64,000 nt of DNA from Brachionus rotundiformis (taxonomy: Eukaryota; Rotifera; Eurotatoria; Ploima; Brachionidae). The DNA lies in assembly GCA_016802295.1 (NCBI GenBank), contig JAESIW010000020.1, positions 3,995,302-4,059,301 of the forward strand, read 5' to 3'. The notes under the pieces were generated by a model. That model was given only the letters and a program-made list of their open reading frames with translations. It was not told the DNA's origin and ran no database searches. The number at the start of each line of letters is the position of its first letter. The first letter of the stretch is position 1. This document shows positions 36,938 to 49,100 of the stretch, in pieces. The position numbers and the translations under genes were made by a program.

Positions 36938-38062
36938 CTATGGCAATTCATAAGCGGCAGCGTATCTTCCAGTTACATAATGAAATACCTGTCGCTCAAT
37001 ATCCCCTAATAGAGCACTAGCACCCAATCTAAACAACTTATTGGTTGTCCACTCTTCATCAAGTTCTTCTTTCATTAACGATAGCCAAACACAAGCATCT
37101 TTTGCTGTTCGAATACCGCCAGCTGGCTTAAAACCAACTTTATATCCAGTGGTCCAATAATAATCCCTCAATGCTCTAATCATTACTAAAGCATTCACCA
37201 AAGTAGCATTTACTCCCTCTTTACCAGTAGAAGTTTTTATAAAATCACTTCCAGCCATCATTGAGACCATAGAAGCTTTGTAAACATTCTCCATAGTTCC
37301 TAGCTCTCCTACCGCAAGAATTGACTTCATGTGGGCTTTTCCACAAGCTTCTTTCATTTGTTTTAATTCATCATATAAAACTTTTTTTTTATGAATTAAG
37401 TTTAATTTAATTAAAAAATAAATAATTTTGCTAAATTACGTTTCCAATTTCCTTGAAGAGCTGCTGTACGATTAATTACAATATCGATTTCACTGGCTCC
37501 GTCAGCTACGGCTAGCTTTATCTCCTTCAATCTAGTTTCCAGGTGATATTGACCACTTGGAAAACCAGTTGCCACAGCAGCTACTGGTATTTTTTCGCTC
37601 ATTTTAAAACTCGAAAGTGTACCAAATGCATCTGCTACTCTTGACGGATAAACACAAACTGCTCCGCATGTAATTTCTTATAAAATATTTATTCAGCAAA
37701 AATTTTTGCCAATACTTTTGATTTAAGTTTAATACCTTTCGGATGAAACCCCAGTTGTTTTAGAAGATCGGCTCTGATCGGATTAGCTGCCTTCAAGCAC
37801 AGTTTCTGCACATTTGACTCGGTGTCATCACCACTCAAGGTGGTCAAGTCGATACAAGTTATTGCTCTTAGAAGCCAAGCAACTTGGTGCTCTTTCTTGA
37901 CGGCTCTACGAGTCGCGTACTCGGAAGCTCTTTTTTTAATCGCGGTCAAATTAAGATTTACATTATTAATTAACTTTTCATCTAAAAATTATCTAATTAT
38001 TTATTTAAAATTGTTTTGTTTTAAAATTTACCAAAATTTATTCCTGGATTGGATGATTCCAT
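36938..38062 (-). CDS. DERA: Deoxyribose-phosphate aldolase
   Basis: Four exons (38062-38032, 37981-37736, 37676-37440, 37380-36938) sum to 957 nt, giving 318 aa, equal to human DERA. The class I aldolase signature with the Schiff-base lysine is visible (SDFIKTSTGKEG, about residue 220). Other family segments are CIDLTTLSGDDT, CGAVCVYPSRV, GASEIDIVINR and GFKPAGGIRT. DERA cleaves 2-deoxyribose-5-phosphate to glyceraldehyde-3-phosphate and acetaldehyde in deoxynucleoside breakdown. Its ATG is only 71 bp from the LIPT1 stop on the same strand and is preceded by TTTTATTTAG about 22 nt upstream, the picture expected of a downstream operon gene resolved by trans-splicing. Confidence 0.95.
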
Positions 38063-38133
38063 TTTCAAAAAATTTTTTATTTCTAAATAAAAGAATATAA
38101 AATGTTTTATAAAATCAAAATATTAATATAAAT

Positions 38134-39255
38134 CTAAATGTTTTTATTAAAAAAATCAAATAACTCAACAAATTCCGAATTTAGATTCATAAGATTGTGG
38201 TGTAATAATTTTTCTAGCAAATTTTTTCTTTCAAATTTTGTATTTAGAAGAAAATCTAATCCTTTTTTAAAAGATTTGTCATATTCTTCAGCTAAAACAT
38301 AATTACTAATTAGACCATTAACAATATTAAAAACTATTTTCCTATCATTTCCTAAACTAACTTTTAAATCAAATTTTGGAGTTGAACCAAAAGTAAAACC
38401 CCATGAGGATAATTCTTGTGAAAATTTTTCAGTCAATTTTTTTATCTCATCCTCTTCCGGATTTACGTATTGGTATAAATACTCGCTTGACCAATTAGTC
38501 GAGTTAAATCTCCAAAATTCTTCACTTAACTTGTTAATAACTTGAGTCAAGTCAAAATTTTTTTCATTTAGAAATGTTTTTAAATTAATGCATTTGGATC
38601 GCACACTTGGAGTAGCCTTGGTGCTTATTTGATCGATTAGATTGGACCTCAATAATTTCATGTTGTCCAAATTTGCATCGAATAAAAGAGTGCAATGATG
38701 GTAGGAAAATTTTGAGGCTAATCTTGCAGCACTTCCAGATATCTTAAAACTTTCTTCCAGGTTGAGATGATTTTGGACAAAAATGTCATGTCTAGACGTA
38801 ATATCAAAACTGACATTGCTAAAATTGAGCTGTTCCATGGAATTTTTTATGATGGTCAAGTTATGTTTACGGTCGTAGCGTTGACGATCGGTAATAAATG
38901 AAATATTTAAATTTCCATGGTCATGGTAGACACACCCACCACCACTGTATCTACGAACAACTTTCACATTTCTAGATAATGCTTCCTTTACATTGCACTC
39001 AACCCATGGGTTTTGATGCCGGCCTAAAACTATGCACGGTTCACTAATCCACATTAAGAGAATATTTCTATCTTTCAGGTCTACATTTTCAGCCAAATAG
39101 TTTTCCAAAGCTAAATTATGGTAAATGTTTTTAGATAATGAAACCAATGCAATGCTTCCTGGGTTTTTTGGAATTATTTTGTCTATCACAGATTGGGAGT
39201 ATTTTCGTCTCCATAAACCATTTGTAAAATTGCTTAATTTTTTAGTAATATTCAT
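38134..39255 (-). CDS. LIPT1: Lipoyltransferase 1, mitochondrial
   Basis: Intronless 373 aa ORF, the same length as human LIPT1. It carries the lipoate-protein ligase A family core: NLALENYLAENV, LLMWISEPCIVLGRHQNPW, VVRRYSGGGCVYHDHGNLNISF, and a SGSAARLASKFSYHHCTLL segment matching KISGTAxRLxxxxxYHHCTLL. A basic, hydroxylated N-terminus (NITKKLSNFTNGLWRRKYSQS) fits a mitochondrial presequence. LIPT1 transfers lipoyl groups to E2 subunits of 2-oxoacid dehydrogenases. It is followed by DERA at 71 bp on the same strand; SMC5 lies 440 bp upstream. Confidence 0.95.
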   Translation of the reverse strand: MNITKKLSNFTNGLWRRKYSQSVIDKIIPKNPGSIALVSLSKNIYHNLALENYLAENVDLKDRNILLMWISEPCIVLGRHQNPWVECNVKEALSRNVKVVRRYSGGGCVYHDHGNLNISFITDRQRYDRKHNLTIIKNSMEQLNFSNVSFDITSRHDIFVQNHLNLEESFKISGSAARLASKFSYHHCTLLFDANLDNMKLLRSNLIDQISTKATPSVRSKCINLKTFLNEKNFDLTQVINKLSEEFWRFNSTNWSSEYLYQYVNPEEDEIKKLTEKFSQELSSWGFTFGSTPKFDLKVSLGNDRKIVFNIVNGLISNYVLAEEYDKSFKKGLDFLLNTKFERKNLLEKLLHHNLMNLNSEFVELFDFFNKNI

Positions 39256-39695
39256 ATCGATGTAAAAATAAAAAACTTTAATCTTTTATGTATAAAACGA
39301 ATAAGATTTTTAATTTTTAAAAATTTAATTTAACATTTTGTTTAGAATAAAAAGATTTGCATTTGAAAAACTATCTAATAAATCAGTTCAAAAAATGATA
39401 TCATTTAAATTAATGAATATCTTTAATAAATTTAAATATTAATTCATAATAGACCTTAATTCTGATGAAAAGTTGTCCCTTTTGAATCAATAAGGATAAA
39501 AATTGATAGTTGGCTTTTTAAGTCCAAATCTAAAATGGATATCAATTTAATAATTTTAGAAAAGATTAACTAATTGTTTTATTTTTTGAAATAGAATTTA
39601 AAATTATTTTACAAACGAAATTGCATTGTATATTAACATTTAAAATTTTTTTATGGTAATTAATAAATGGTTCATAGCCTGGTCAACTGGTCTCA
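39256..39695. other. Intergenic between SMC5 and LIPT1
   Basis: 440 bp, AT-rich. It holds the 3' UTR of SMC5 and upstream sequence of LIPT1 (both minus). No acceptor-like AG close to the LIPT1 start, unlike DERA. Nothing else recognised. Confidence 0.4.
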
Positions 39696-42600
39696 TCAAG
39701 CAGATTTTTCATTTAATGCTTTTCTTCTTTTAAGAAATTGCTTTAAGTTATACTTTGAATGTGGCAAATTTTCTGGTCCATTAAATACACAAATAACGTT
39801 AGTCTTATCGTCAAAAGCCAAATCTGGCAAAAGCTTTGGAGTGAGCAGGAAATACTGGGCCTGATGTTTTGAGCATGAATTTTGTACAATAATGTCAAAA
39901 ACTTTTCTTTCGTTGACCGGATCCATACCCTTCAAGTTTATTAATTTCAAGTGCCAAAATAAGCAATTGGTCTTACTTGATTTATTTCGTCCACAACCCT
40001 AAAAGGACACCTGGTCATTTCTTGTAATGCGATCATATAAAGCATTGTTGATACACTTTTCTCACCTCCACTTTGTTGCCAAGCAGTTAGCTCTTGTAGC
40101 TTTTCTCCTGTTCTAAAACTCACTTTTATGCAGATTCCATACTTACTGAACTCTTCCGAATTATCTGGTCGACCAAGCGAAATTTCGCCGGCACACTTAA
40201 GTTGCATGAATAATGTGGAAAATTTCTGGTTAATTCCATTGATCATTTCATCAACTCTCTGCAACCAGTTATTTTTCATATTTTCATAATTATTTTGATG
40301 GTTAAGCAGCTTGTTACTTCTCTTTTCCAAGTCTTTTTTTAGCTGAGAAATGAGTTTTTTGCGATTTTCAAATTCTTCAATAACACTTTCATTTACATCA
40401 TAGGCACATTGGGCAATTATCTGACACTGGTTGATTTCAGAATTCAGCGCTTCGACTGTCTCTGGTAATTGGATAAATCTTTCTTTATAATTTGGCGGCA
40501 AGCCTTTTTCCAAATTTATTTCATTCATTCTAGATGCAGTTTCCAGTGCAGACTTGGCCTCTTCTTTAGCTCGCTGAGTCAATGTTTTAACTTGTTCTAA
40601 TTTAGCCTCGATTTCCTGTCTCTGGGAAAGATATACTCGATAGTTGTTTTCCAATTTTAGTTTTTCATTTTGATATAGTGCGTCTTGATAGACACAAAGA
40701 GTTTTATCTTTTGTCAAAATAACCAAATTTTTGGCAATTTGGACATAATCGGCGAAAAGCTTTGACTTTTTTTGGGAAAATTCAGCCACTTTTGAGAGAA
40801 TATTGCGCGCTTCGCTGGTCAAATCACTATTTTGGGAAGCCAAACTTTTATAAACACTCTGCTTTTGGTCTAATTTTTTTTTCAAATTGTCAATGTGATA
40901 TTTTCTCTCGCGAAGTTTTCCCAATTGGGCTCTGTAATTTTCCATCATTTTTTCCACTTTTTGCTTTTCTTCCATTATTTGCTGTAAATCAGTTTCCAGC
41001 TCTTTAAAACGGGTCTTTATTTCGGCTTCTTTGTTCTGATAGTAGCTTAATTTAGACTGGTCAACAGAAGAAGTGAGCCAAAAACTGTCCGAAACTTCGG
41101 TCGAAGACGACGAAATTTTATTTGTGTAGCGGGATTTTGAGAATGTGTACTGATGTGTATTTGTGTATATTCGACTAAATTCCTGAATAGCTGGAAGATA
41201 TTGACTCAGATTTTTTTGGGTTTGTTCGGTGCCGATCGGAACTTGGTGAATGTTGTGGTATAAACAAAGATATATCAAGATAGGTTCTGGCGCATCGATT
41301 ATCTCTCTCAAATATGAACGAAAACCAAACTTTCTATTTTGGAATTAAAAACATTTTTGACTAGATAAGTCTTTATTTTTATTTTACTTTATTTCTTCAA
41401 TTGTTTTATGAGGCATGAAGCTGCTTAGGGATTTTCGCGGAATTAAGGCTGCATTAACAATCAAATTTAAATGGTCCCTAACTTCGTTCAAAAAGCAATG
41501 CATATCATCTGAATTTTCGAACAAGAACATTTGAACAAGATCTCTGTATGGTATTAGACTTTCGACATACTTTGCCGCCTCCTGAATTTTTATGTTCATC
41601 TTTTAAAATTTAATATTTAATAAATTTAATAAATATTAAAAATTTTTTAGATAGAAAGTATTGTTTTTTGTTTATTTATAATTTACAATTAAGCTTGAGT
41701 TAATAATTTCCAATCAGTATTTAAAAATAAATGAAAAAAATTCAAATTTTTAAACTTTTAACTTTTATCTTTAAAACAATTGTATCATATTAAAAAAATT
41801 TTTACATAAGATTTGTTAAAAATAAATTCTTACATTAAGAAACATTGGCTCATAAACTTGTCCTTTGAAATTATTTCGATTTTTTTCCAACCAGCTGATT
41901 GCTGAACTAACATCTTTAGATCTTTGAAGCAATTTGTTCAATTTTTCCTGTTTTACATTTTTCATATCTTTTATTTTATACTGAATATCTAAGTTAAATA
42001 AGTCATTTTTTTAAAAGACTAGTTATTGATATAATGACCAAAAATGAAAATGGTCAACTGCATACCTTCAAGTTCTGACCTCAATTTGGCCATTTCTCTT
42101 TTAGCTTCATACTCTTTATTGGACAGCTTTTCATTTTGTTGTCTAAGCTCAGTTTCTTTTTCTCTAATCGAAGCTTCATTATTCTAAAATAAAAGTAAAT
42201 ACAAAAGTTTATTTTAAATTTTCAGCATCCAACCTGGATAACTTCAAGATCAGATTTTGACTCTTCGTATTCAGTTTTAAGTGCCTCGATGCTCAATTGA
42301 ATTTCTTTTAATTTTTTTTCATGATTTTTTAATTCAGTTTCTTTATTTTGATAATCAATCTTTAATTCATTTATTTTCTCATTAAAATCATCCAATTTGA
42401 TGTTTATATCTCTGCCACCTCGGCTTGCTTCTTGAATTTGAGCAGTCTTTTTTTTTAATTAATCATTTTAAAATTTTCAATCAAAAATTTTTAATACTTT
42501 TGTAGATAATAAATTCTTTTGTTTTTGGAGCTTTTTTTCGATGTCATTCTTTTTTTGCTGAAGTGCTTCATTTTCTTCGGTCAATTCTTTCAATTCTTGA

Positions 42601-43585
42601 TCTACTTTTTCTTGATCTATTTTGGCTTTTTCAAATTCTTTTTTTAAATCTTTATAAATCTAAAAAAAATAAAAATCTCATCGATTTACTTTAAATATTT
42701 AACTTACCAAGACAGATCGCTTTCTTTTTAACCAAGTAATATTTTCTTCATGTTTTCTTCTTTCCATAAAGCTGGAGACCTGGCTCTCTAGACGATTATT
42801 TTTCGATTCTTCTGTTTTTAACTGTTCTTCAATATTTTTCACTTCCTTTTCAAGATCTTTGGTCAATTTACTCCGGTCTTTTAATTCGACATGAGTTTCA
42901 AACAAATCATGCCCACCAACCTTTAAGTAAAGAGAAATTTTGAGTTAATTTTTATTTAAATTTTTCACTAATTTTAACAGCTTTTTCAGTATTTTCCAGA
43001 AGTTCTTGAGGATTCATTCTAGCAAATTCAGAGACTTTTTCTTGTGGTAAAAACTGGCATAAATTGGATACTTGGATATTAAGTTCATTAACTAAATCTT
43101 CTATCTGTATTTGTTTTTAAAATTTTTAATTCAAATTTAAAATTTATTAATTTACCTCTTTTATTTTGGATGGTTTGTCATTTAAGAACCATTCACTGCG
43201 ATTATCTTTGAAGATACAACGTCGAATACAGTAATTAGGACCATTCTCGTTTTTAAGTTCAATCTCAATTACTGCCTTGTTTTTTCCGAACTTGATGAAA
43301 TCTGCAATGTTCGACGCTCTTCCTAAAACAGACGGTTTTCCTGTCATTCCAAGACATATTGCGCAAACAATTGTAGATTTTCCGGTACCATTGGGACCAA
43401 TTATGACATTTAAATTTGGTTGAGGTGAGAATTCAAGTGAATCATAGGTCCTTTGAAATAAAAATTTTACCAAATGGGTCAAATTTAGGATTTCTTTTTT
43501 ACACAAAATTTTCCAGCTTCATCCGAACTATTGATCCATGAGCATAAATTTTTGAATTTTTATCTTGTCTTCTCGATATGTTCAT
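39696..43585 (-). CDS. SMC5: SMC5, subunit of the SMC5/6 complex
   Basis: Eleven exons (43585-43503, 43450-43156, 43104-42979, 42920-42708, 42659-42498, 42446-42234, 42183-42066, 41988-41834, 41599-41388, 41333-39977, 39929-39696) sum to 3168 nt, giving 1055 aa (human 1101). The N-terminal ATPase half has GSIVRMKLENFVTYDSLEFS and Walker A GPNGTGKS (46-53). Long coiled coils flank a hinge near 400-530, where FLFENSDDMHCFLNEVR and YLREIIDAPEPILIYL match SMC5. The C-terminal half has the signature QQSGGEKSVSTMLYMIALQ and Walker B ending DEINQ (974-978), with N-E-R (..GMDPVNERKVFDII) following. SMC5/6 is a DNA-binding ATPase in recombination repair and replication-fork maintenance. The DEINQ variant of Walker B is typical for SMC5. 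Confidence 0.95.
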
Positions 43586-44104
43586 TTTATTAAACAGAGA
43601 AAATACAAATAGAATTAAATATAAAAAATAAATCGTACAAAATTCATAATAGGAGAATTAGAAAATTTAATTATTTAAAAATTGTCTTTTTTCTTTAACA
43701 AATATAAATTCCTAAAATATTAATTTAAAAGTTTTTAAGTTTTGAGAATAAATAAACCAAGAGAGCATTTAAATTCGAAAGATGACAGAATTGATCAATT
43801 TCCATGAAATTAGACTCACAGTCTTTCGAGGTCAGGTCAGGTCAGAATTAAAATTAAAAGAAACATTAAGCGCAATGTTTTACCAAAATCAGCAAATCTA
43901 TTCATTAAAAATTACCATTTGTAATTTATTTAAAGATTGGAATTTAAAAATAAGGTTTTTTTTAGAAATTTTTAAGCCAATCCTTTAGAATTTAATTTTT
44001 ATATAAATCAAAATTTTTAAGATAATAAAATAATTTTGAAAAAAAATTTAAAATGAATGAAGGTCCATTGGTATTTTATATTTATTATCATTATATTTTT
44101 TGTA
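43586..44104. promoter_or_regulatory. Divergent region SMC5 / CCS
   Basis: 519 bp between opposite-strand starts. It includes an open frame at 43,782-43,988 (68 codons) with no recognisable similarity and AT-driven composition, and a triple AGGTC run near 43,831-43,846. No promoter motif assigned. Confidence 0.35.
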
Positions 44105-44859
44105 ATGAATAGATTATTTAAGATTGAGTTCGAATTTAAGCAATTAAGTGAAGAGTGTTCTAAACATTTAAAAGAAAAGTTATGTGAAATAAGACAGGTT
44201 GAGTGGATTAGTTATGATTTTGCACACCGAAGACTGTGTGTTAGATCACCGATACCAATTCATGAACTTAAAAAAATGCTTATTCAGTTGAGCAAATCAG
44301 ATGTGGTTATAATTGGAATTGGTGAAAAGTATGATGCAGGCGTTGTTCAATTATTTAGTTACCAAGATGAAATAATTAAACCCAAAGGAGTTATTAGAAT
44401 TGTGCAAATAGATGAATTGAATTGCTTGATAGACGGATTAGTAGATGGCATTGGAAAAGGCGACTATGAGATAGTTTTATTCGAAAATGGTGATCTATCA
44501 AATAAATTGAATAAGTAAATTAAATAATTTGAGTATTTGTCTTAATTTTCATAGTCTTGGTAAAAAGTGCAGTCTTCTTTCAGCAAAAGATGAGCTTTTG
44601 AAAATTACAGTGGATGAAAGCCATAGATTAGAATTAAATCGTGTGATAGATTCATTAAAAGTAGAAAACTTAGTCGGTCGTTCGATTTTTATTTGTAAAA
44701 ATGATCAAAAGTGAATCAATTTTTTATAAATTTTAAGTTTGTAAATTTAATTTTAGAATTTGTGGTGGAATCGTGGCTAGGGCATCTAAAATTTTTGAAA
44801 ATTTAAAGAGAATATGTCTGTGTAGTGGTGAAAATATCTGGTCAGAAAAACAACGATAA
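44105..44859 (+). CDS. CCS: Copper chaperone for superoxide dismutase, degenerate
   Basis: Three exons (44105-44514, 44555-44710, 44757-44859) sum to 669 nt, giving 222 aa; human CCS is 274 aa. Identity rests on FEF.QLSEECSKHLKEKL aligned to the domain I helix, GVIRIVQIDELNCLIDGLVDG and the GDLSN segment of the SOD-like domain, VENLVGRSIFI, ICGGIVARASKIFEN, and the C-terminal ICLCSGENIW. CCS delivers copper and makes the disulfide in SOD1. Here the domain I MxCxxC aligns to Q13-L-S-E-E-C18, so Met and the first Cys are lost. The histidines of the SOD-like metal site are all absent, and the loop that holds them is about 30 residues shorter. The domain III CxC (C209-C211) is intact. No frameshift or internal stop; the frame is kept over three exons, so it is probably functional but altered. 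Confidence 0.85.
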
Positions 44860-46191
44860 TTGAAGAAAAAAAATAATTCTCAATTTAAACACATTTTATT
44901 AATTATTCAATTGTCAACAACACTTAGTTAAATTCCTCAATTTAGTGAAAAAATTCTTTATTCCTTAAATCAAAATAAATAATATCATCTTACAGATTTA
45001 AGATCTAACCTGTCATTGTCTTTAATAAATCTTTTTAAATGTACTTTAACATTTAACTTTATTTTAATTATATTTTATTTTATTTGATCGTTCAATTTAA
45101 TTGATTTATTTATTATATATTTTATTTTTATTCTGAAGGAGCCTTAACTCGGTACAGATATACAAATAAATAAATTAAAATCAAATTAATTGTTGACTAA
45201 TAATTTAAACTTCTTAGATTCAAAATATATATTGAAATTTAGAAGAACTCGAAGAAAAAATAAATGATAAAATGAAAGAAATTTCCTTAAACATTCGAGA
45301 ATGTAAGAAAGATGGAGTTGTTGTGTCATTAAAGTACTATATTTCTGGATCAATGACCAAAGAAAAACAAGAAAAAATCCTATAACTTTTAACGAAGGCC
45401 TCCTAGGCGAAAATGAAAAAATGCATCCAAAAATTTTTTCTAGGATCTCTAGGACTCTATTTATTCAATTAAACCATGTGACTAGCAAATTATGAGAACA
45501 TTCAATATTTTTAAATTTATATAAAAAGACTAAACTTTATTTACTTGATAATATTTTATTTTATTTCTTTTCATTTTTTTACATCACCCTCGCGGTGTTT
45601 ATTGAATAAACATACATACATATTGAAATTCGACTTTTTTATTCAATAATAATAGTACTAATAATTTTTTTGACAACTATATTCATTGAATAAACTAATT
45701 GAACTATATAATCCAATATAATTTTATTTTGATGTATAAATTTTTTAATTATCTTTTTGATCATATTTATACAATAAGAACAAAAAAATTACTTGAAAAA
45801 TGTATAAATTGAATTTTTAAAAATAGTTTTTGCATTTATTAAAAACATACAAATAAATTCAAAAATAAATTTAAATAATAATTTTAATTTAGATATTAGA
45901 AAAAATCCAATTTATTAAACGTGAAATTTATAAGAGATAATTATTTAAAATGTTAAAAAAGAATACCAATCTATTTGAATTTAATAAATTTACAAATTTT
46001 AATTTTGAAAAAAAAATTGAAAAATAGCTAAAAAAAATTCTAACAAAAAAGTCATTAGTTTGTGCCATTAAATTCAAACATTAATTAGTTAATTAATTGA
46101 TCAAAAATTAACATTTAATTATTAAACTAATTCAAGAACGCTGTTTTTGATTAATTTAAACAAATATTTACAAAAGCCGTTCTTGCGGCTA
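44860..46191. other. Intergenic with a short orphan ORF
   Basis: 1.3 kb, AT-rich. A Lys/Glu-rich open frame from about 45,231 to a stop at 45,386 (..NLEELEEKINDKMKEI.. then KKDGVVVSLKYYISG..) reads like a helix-strand fragment of a protein, but no start context, second exon or family was recognised. It may be a decayed exon. The rest has no feature I can name. Confidence 0.3.
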
Positions 46192-49100
46192 CTATAGATC
46201 AATTGACTCTGTTGAGCAAATTAAATCTTTGGACACGATGAGATTCTTACCAACTGGTGAGCCCATTTTAGATTGGCTGGTATTTTTTCTCGACTCGTCC
46301 AGAATAGAGCCATTTTCATTCTCGGCAATGCTGGACAAATTCGAGCTTACCTGATTTGAAACCATATTTAGTCTTTTAAGTGATCTATTCTTGTTAAATT
46401 TTCTAAAAATTTTCGGACTTTGTCCATTTTGATCGAGCTCATTTTTAATTATATAATTCTCAGGAGGCGTCTCTTTGAGAATTTTTTTGCAAAATATGCT
46501 TGGTACCCTGATTGGCGAGGCGCCTATTTTAGCCATTCGCCGACCATTCAGCGAACTTGAGCTATCTTTGAATTTTTTCATTCTCAATGGTGAATTAGAA
46601 AATCTGTACGGTGACAACTTTCTTTGCTCAATTTCAGTTACTTGCTTGCTTACTTTTCCATTTATGGTCTCTTTTAGCTTAAATAGTGACTGTCTACGCA
46701 GACATGATTGTAGCATATTTTGATTTTTGCTATTCTCCTGGTCAAGACTTTTAATAAAATCACCATCTTTGAACTCAAATGGTTCAAAGTGTATCATTTT
46801 TTGCTGCTGTTCTATGATTGGATTTGTCACATTTTCCACACTCGATTCGGTCATGCTTTCATGTTGTTGGTCATTAGTTTGTCCATTTTGTGAGTCATTA
46901 GTTGCCGAATCATTAAGCAACACATCAGCTGACAAAGATTTTTTACGTAATAGCTTGTTGACTGACTCTGTGAGTGATTCTGATATGGTAGTTTGATTGG
47001 TCAAGTCTAGTTTTTGTTTGTCTGATTTCAGATTACTTAAAGAAAAGCTCCGCGATAATTTTGGCGATTTGTGTCCAGATTCTTCCAAGTTGTCCTCAAT
47101 CTTGGCGTCGCATACATTCTCCTCGCTGTCGTATTCATCGGGTAGATCTTCGTCACCGTTGAACGCGATGTCAAGTATGCGAGCGTCGTTTAGATCGTCT
47201 GGGTTGGCATTGTTGGTCACTATGCTTATTTTGTCAGCATTTTCGTCATCTTCTTGGTCGAGAACCATGGCTGTGTTGAGTGAGGTCGATGAAACGCTGT
47301 TGATTAATTTTTTAGGTTTCACTATGTCAGCATTGCTGATGGTGTTGTTTGCACGCGGACATGCCACATTCTTGCATTCTGGTGTATTCGGTACAGATGA
47401 TTTACGAATTCTGTAATCAACTGAAAGACCTGTCTTTGGCGTGTTTGGTCTGCCACGTTTTAGAGTGCATCTCATTGAGTTGTCTGCTGAATTGTGTTGT
47501 AACGATGATGTGCAAATGGACACACTGCCTCCAGTTTTAGCAGGATTTTTGTGTGACTCGGTTGATGAAGTTGATGAATTGGATGAAAATGAGACCAAGC
47601 ATTCGTTTGATTGCAAATTTTGGTCACTATTCGACTTGGCACTCAAATTGCCACTGATTATTTGAGTGCACAAGTCGGACTGATTTATGTAGCGGTTTGA
47701 GCGATGGCCCAGTGAACTAGGCGGTATGGCGTTTACGTATTGATGCTGCTTTTTGCGCTCTGAATGGTAGTGATGGTGGTCTTTGGAATGTTTGGACGAG
47801 TGGTGGTAATGATGGTGATGATGATGGTGGTGATGGCTTTTGCACGAACCAGATGAAAGCATTTCCAAACGACGACGACATTCGTGGTTTGTTTCATTGG
47901 TAACATTTTTTTCATGCTGATACTTTTGTCTGGTTAGTTAAAATATTTATTAATTGATCAATTTAAATAAACTAGAAAAAATTACTTTATAGAGCCTAAA
48001 TCACATGACTGATTAACCAGCATGGACGGAGAGTCCTCGTATTTAAGTTGTTTGTGAAGACCAGGATTAGCTGACTGGCTCAAAAGCTCTTTGGTTAGGG
48101 TGGACGGAGTTTGTTGAATAATTTGTTTTTGGTTTAGTATCATAGGTGTTTGTGGCAATTTTTCACCATTCTGGCCAGTTTGAGATTTAGTTTCTGGACC
48201 AGCTCTTGACGAGTTCATATTGGAGGGGTTGGGCAGTATGTTATTTGAAGCTGAATCTGTAAAACGAATATCAGGTGAATTAATATTCTGATACTTAAAT
48301 GCCTCTGAATGTTAGTAAAAAAATTAAATAGTTAGTTTGTTATATTCAGAAATAATATTTTTTTAAATTTATTAATTAGTGTTATTATAGTTGACTTGTT
48401 AAATAGCGAATATTTACCTGATCCAGATAGTAATTGTTTGAACGGATGCTTGCTTTTTTTTGAAGATGAAAATGGTGTAATGGGCGCATTTGGCAACAAA
48501 AGGTTGCGGTTCGGAAGCTTTTCCATTAATTTTCTAATAAATAAATAAATTTTATTAAAAATATAGTCAAACATAATAAACATTTTTTTATTAACTATAC
48601 TCTTTAATAAATGTGTCAACTTTCTATTAGAGTTGGGCAAAGTTATCAAAAATTTTTCTATTTGATCGAATAAAGATTTTCAGGAAAGATAAATAATGCT
48701 TACTTTCTAAAATATAAAAATATGATGTGGTAATTTGATTTAAATTTTTTATTAATCTCAAAACAAAATTGGAAAAAAGAAACACTTTTCTCTTGGTTCA
48801 ATTTTAGCTGTTTACATTATATACAGATATATTTAAGTGGTTTTAAATTTATATGATTAATATAGAAAATTTTATCTTCAATTTGATCCATTTATTTTTT
48901 TTAGATAATAAAATTTGTGAATATAAAATGGTTTTGTTCAAATATAGACAAGATTTGTCCTAATCGATTTGTTTTGGTAGCAACTTTTTAGAGTCCAAAA
49001 GTAAGAAATGCTTTACCCGAATCATTAAGTGTACCATATAGAAACAGAGTATATTTTTGATCCGAAATCGCCAAAGAATTTTGGTCAAGAAAAAATTGAA

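Noticed and set aside
43782..43988. 68-codon frame upstream of CCS, with AGGTC repeated three times
   Set aside because: No homology, AT-driven hydrophobic content and no splice link to CCS. The AGGTC run has 5 bp periodicity, not the spacing of nuclear-receptor half-sites.
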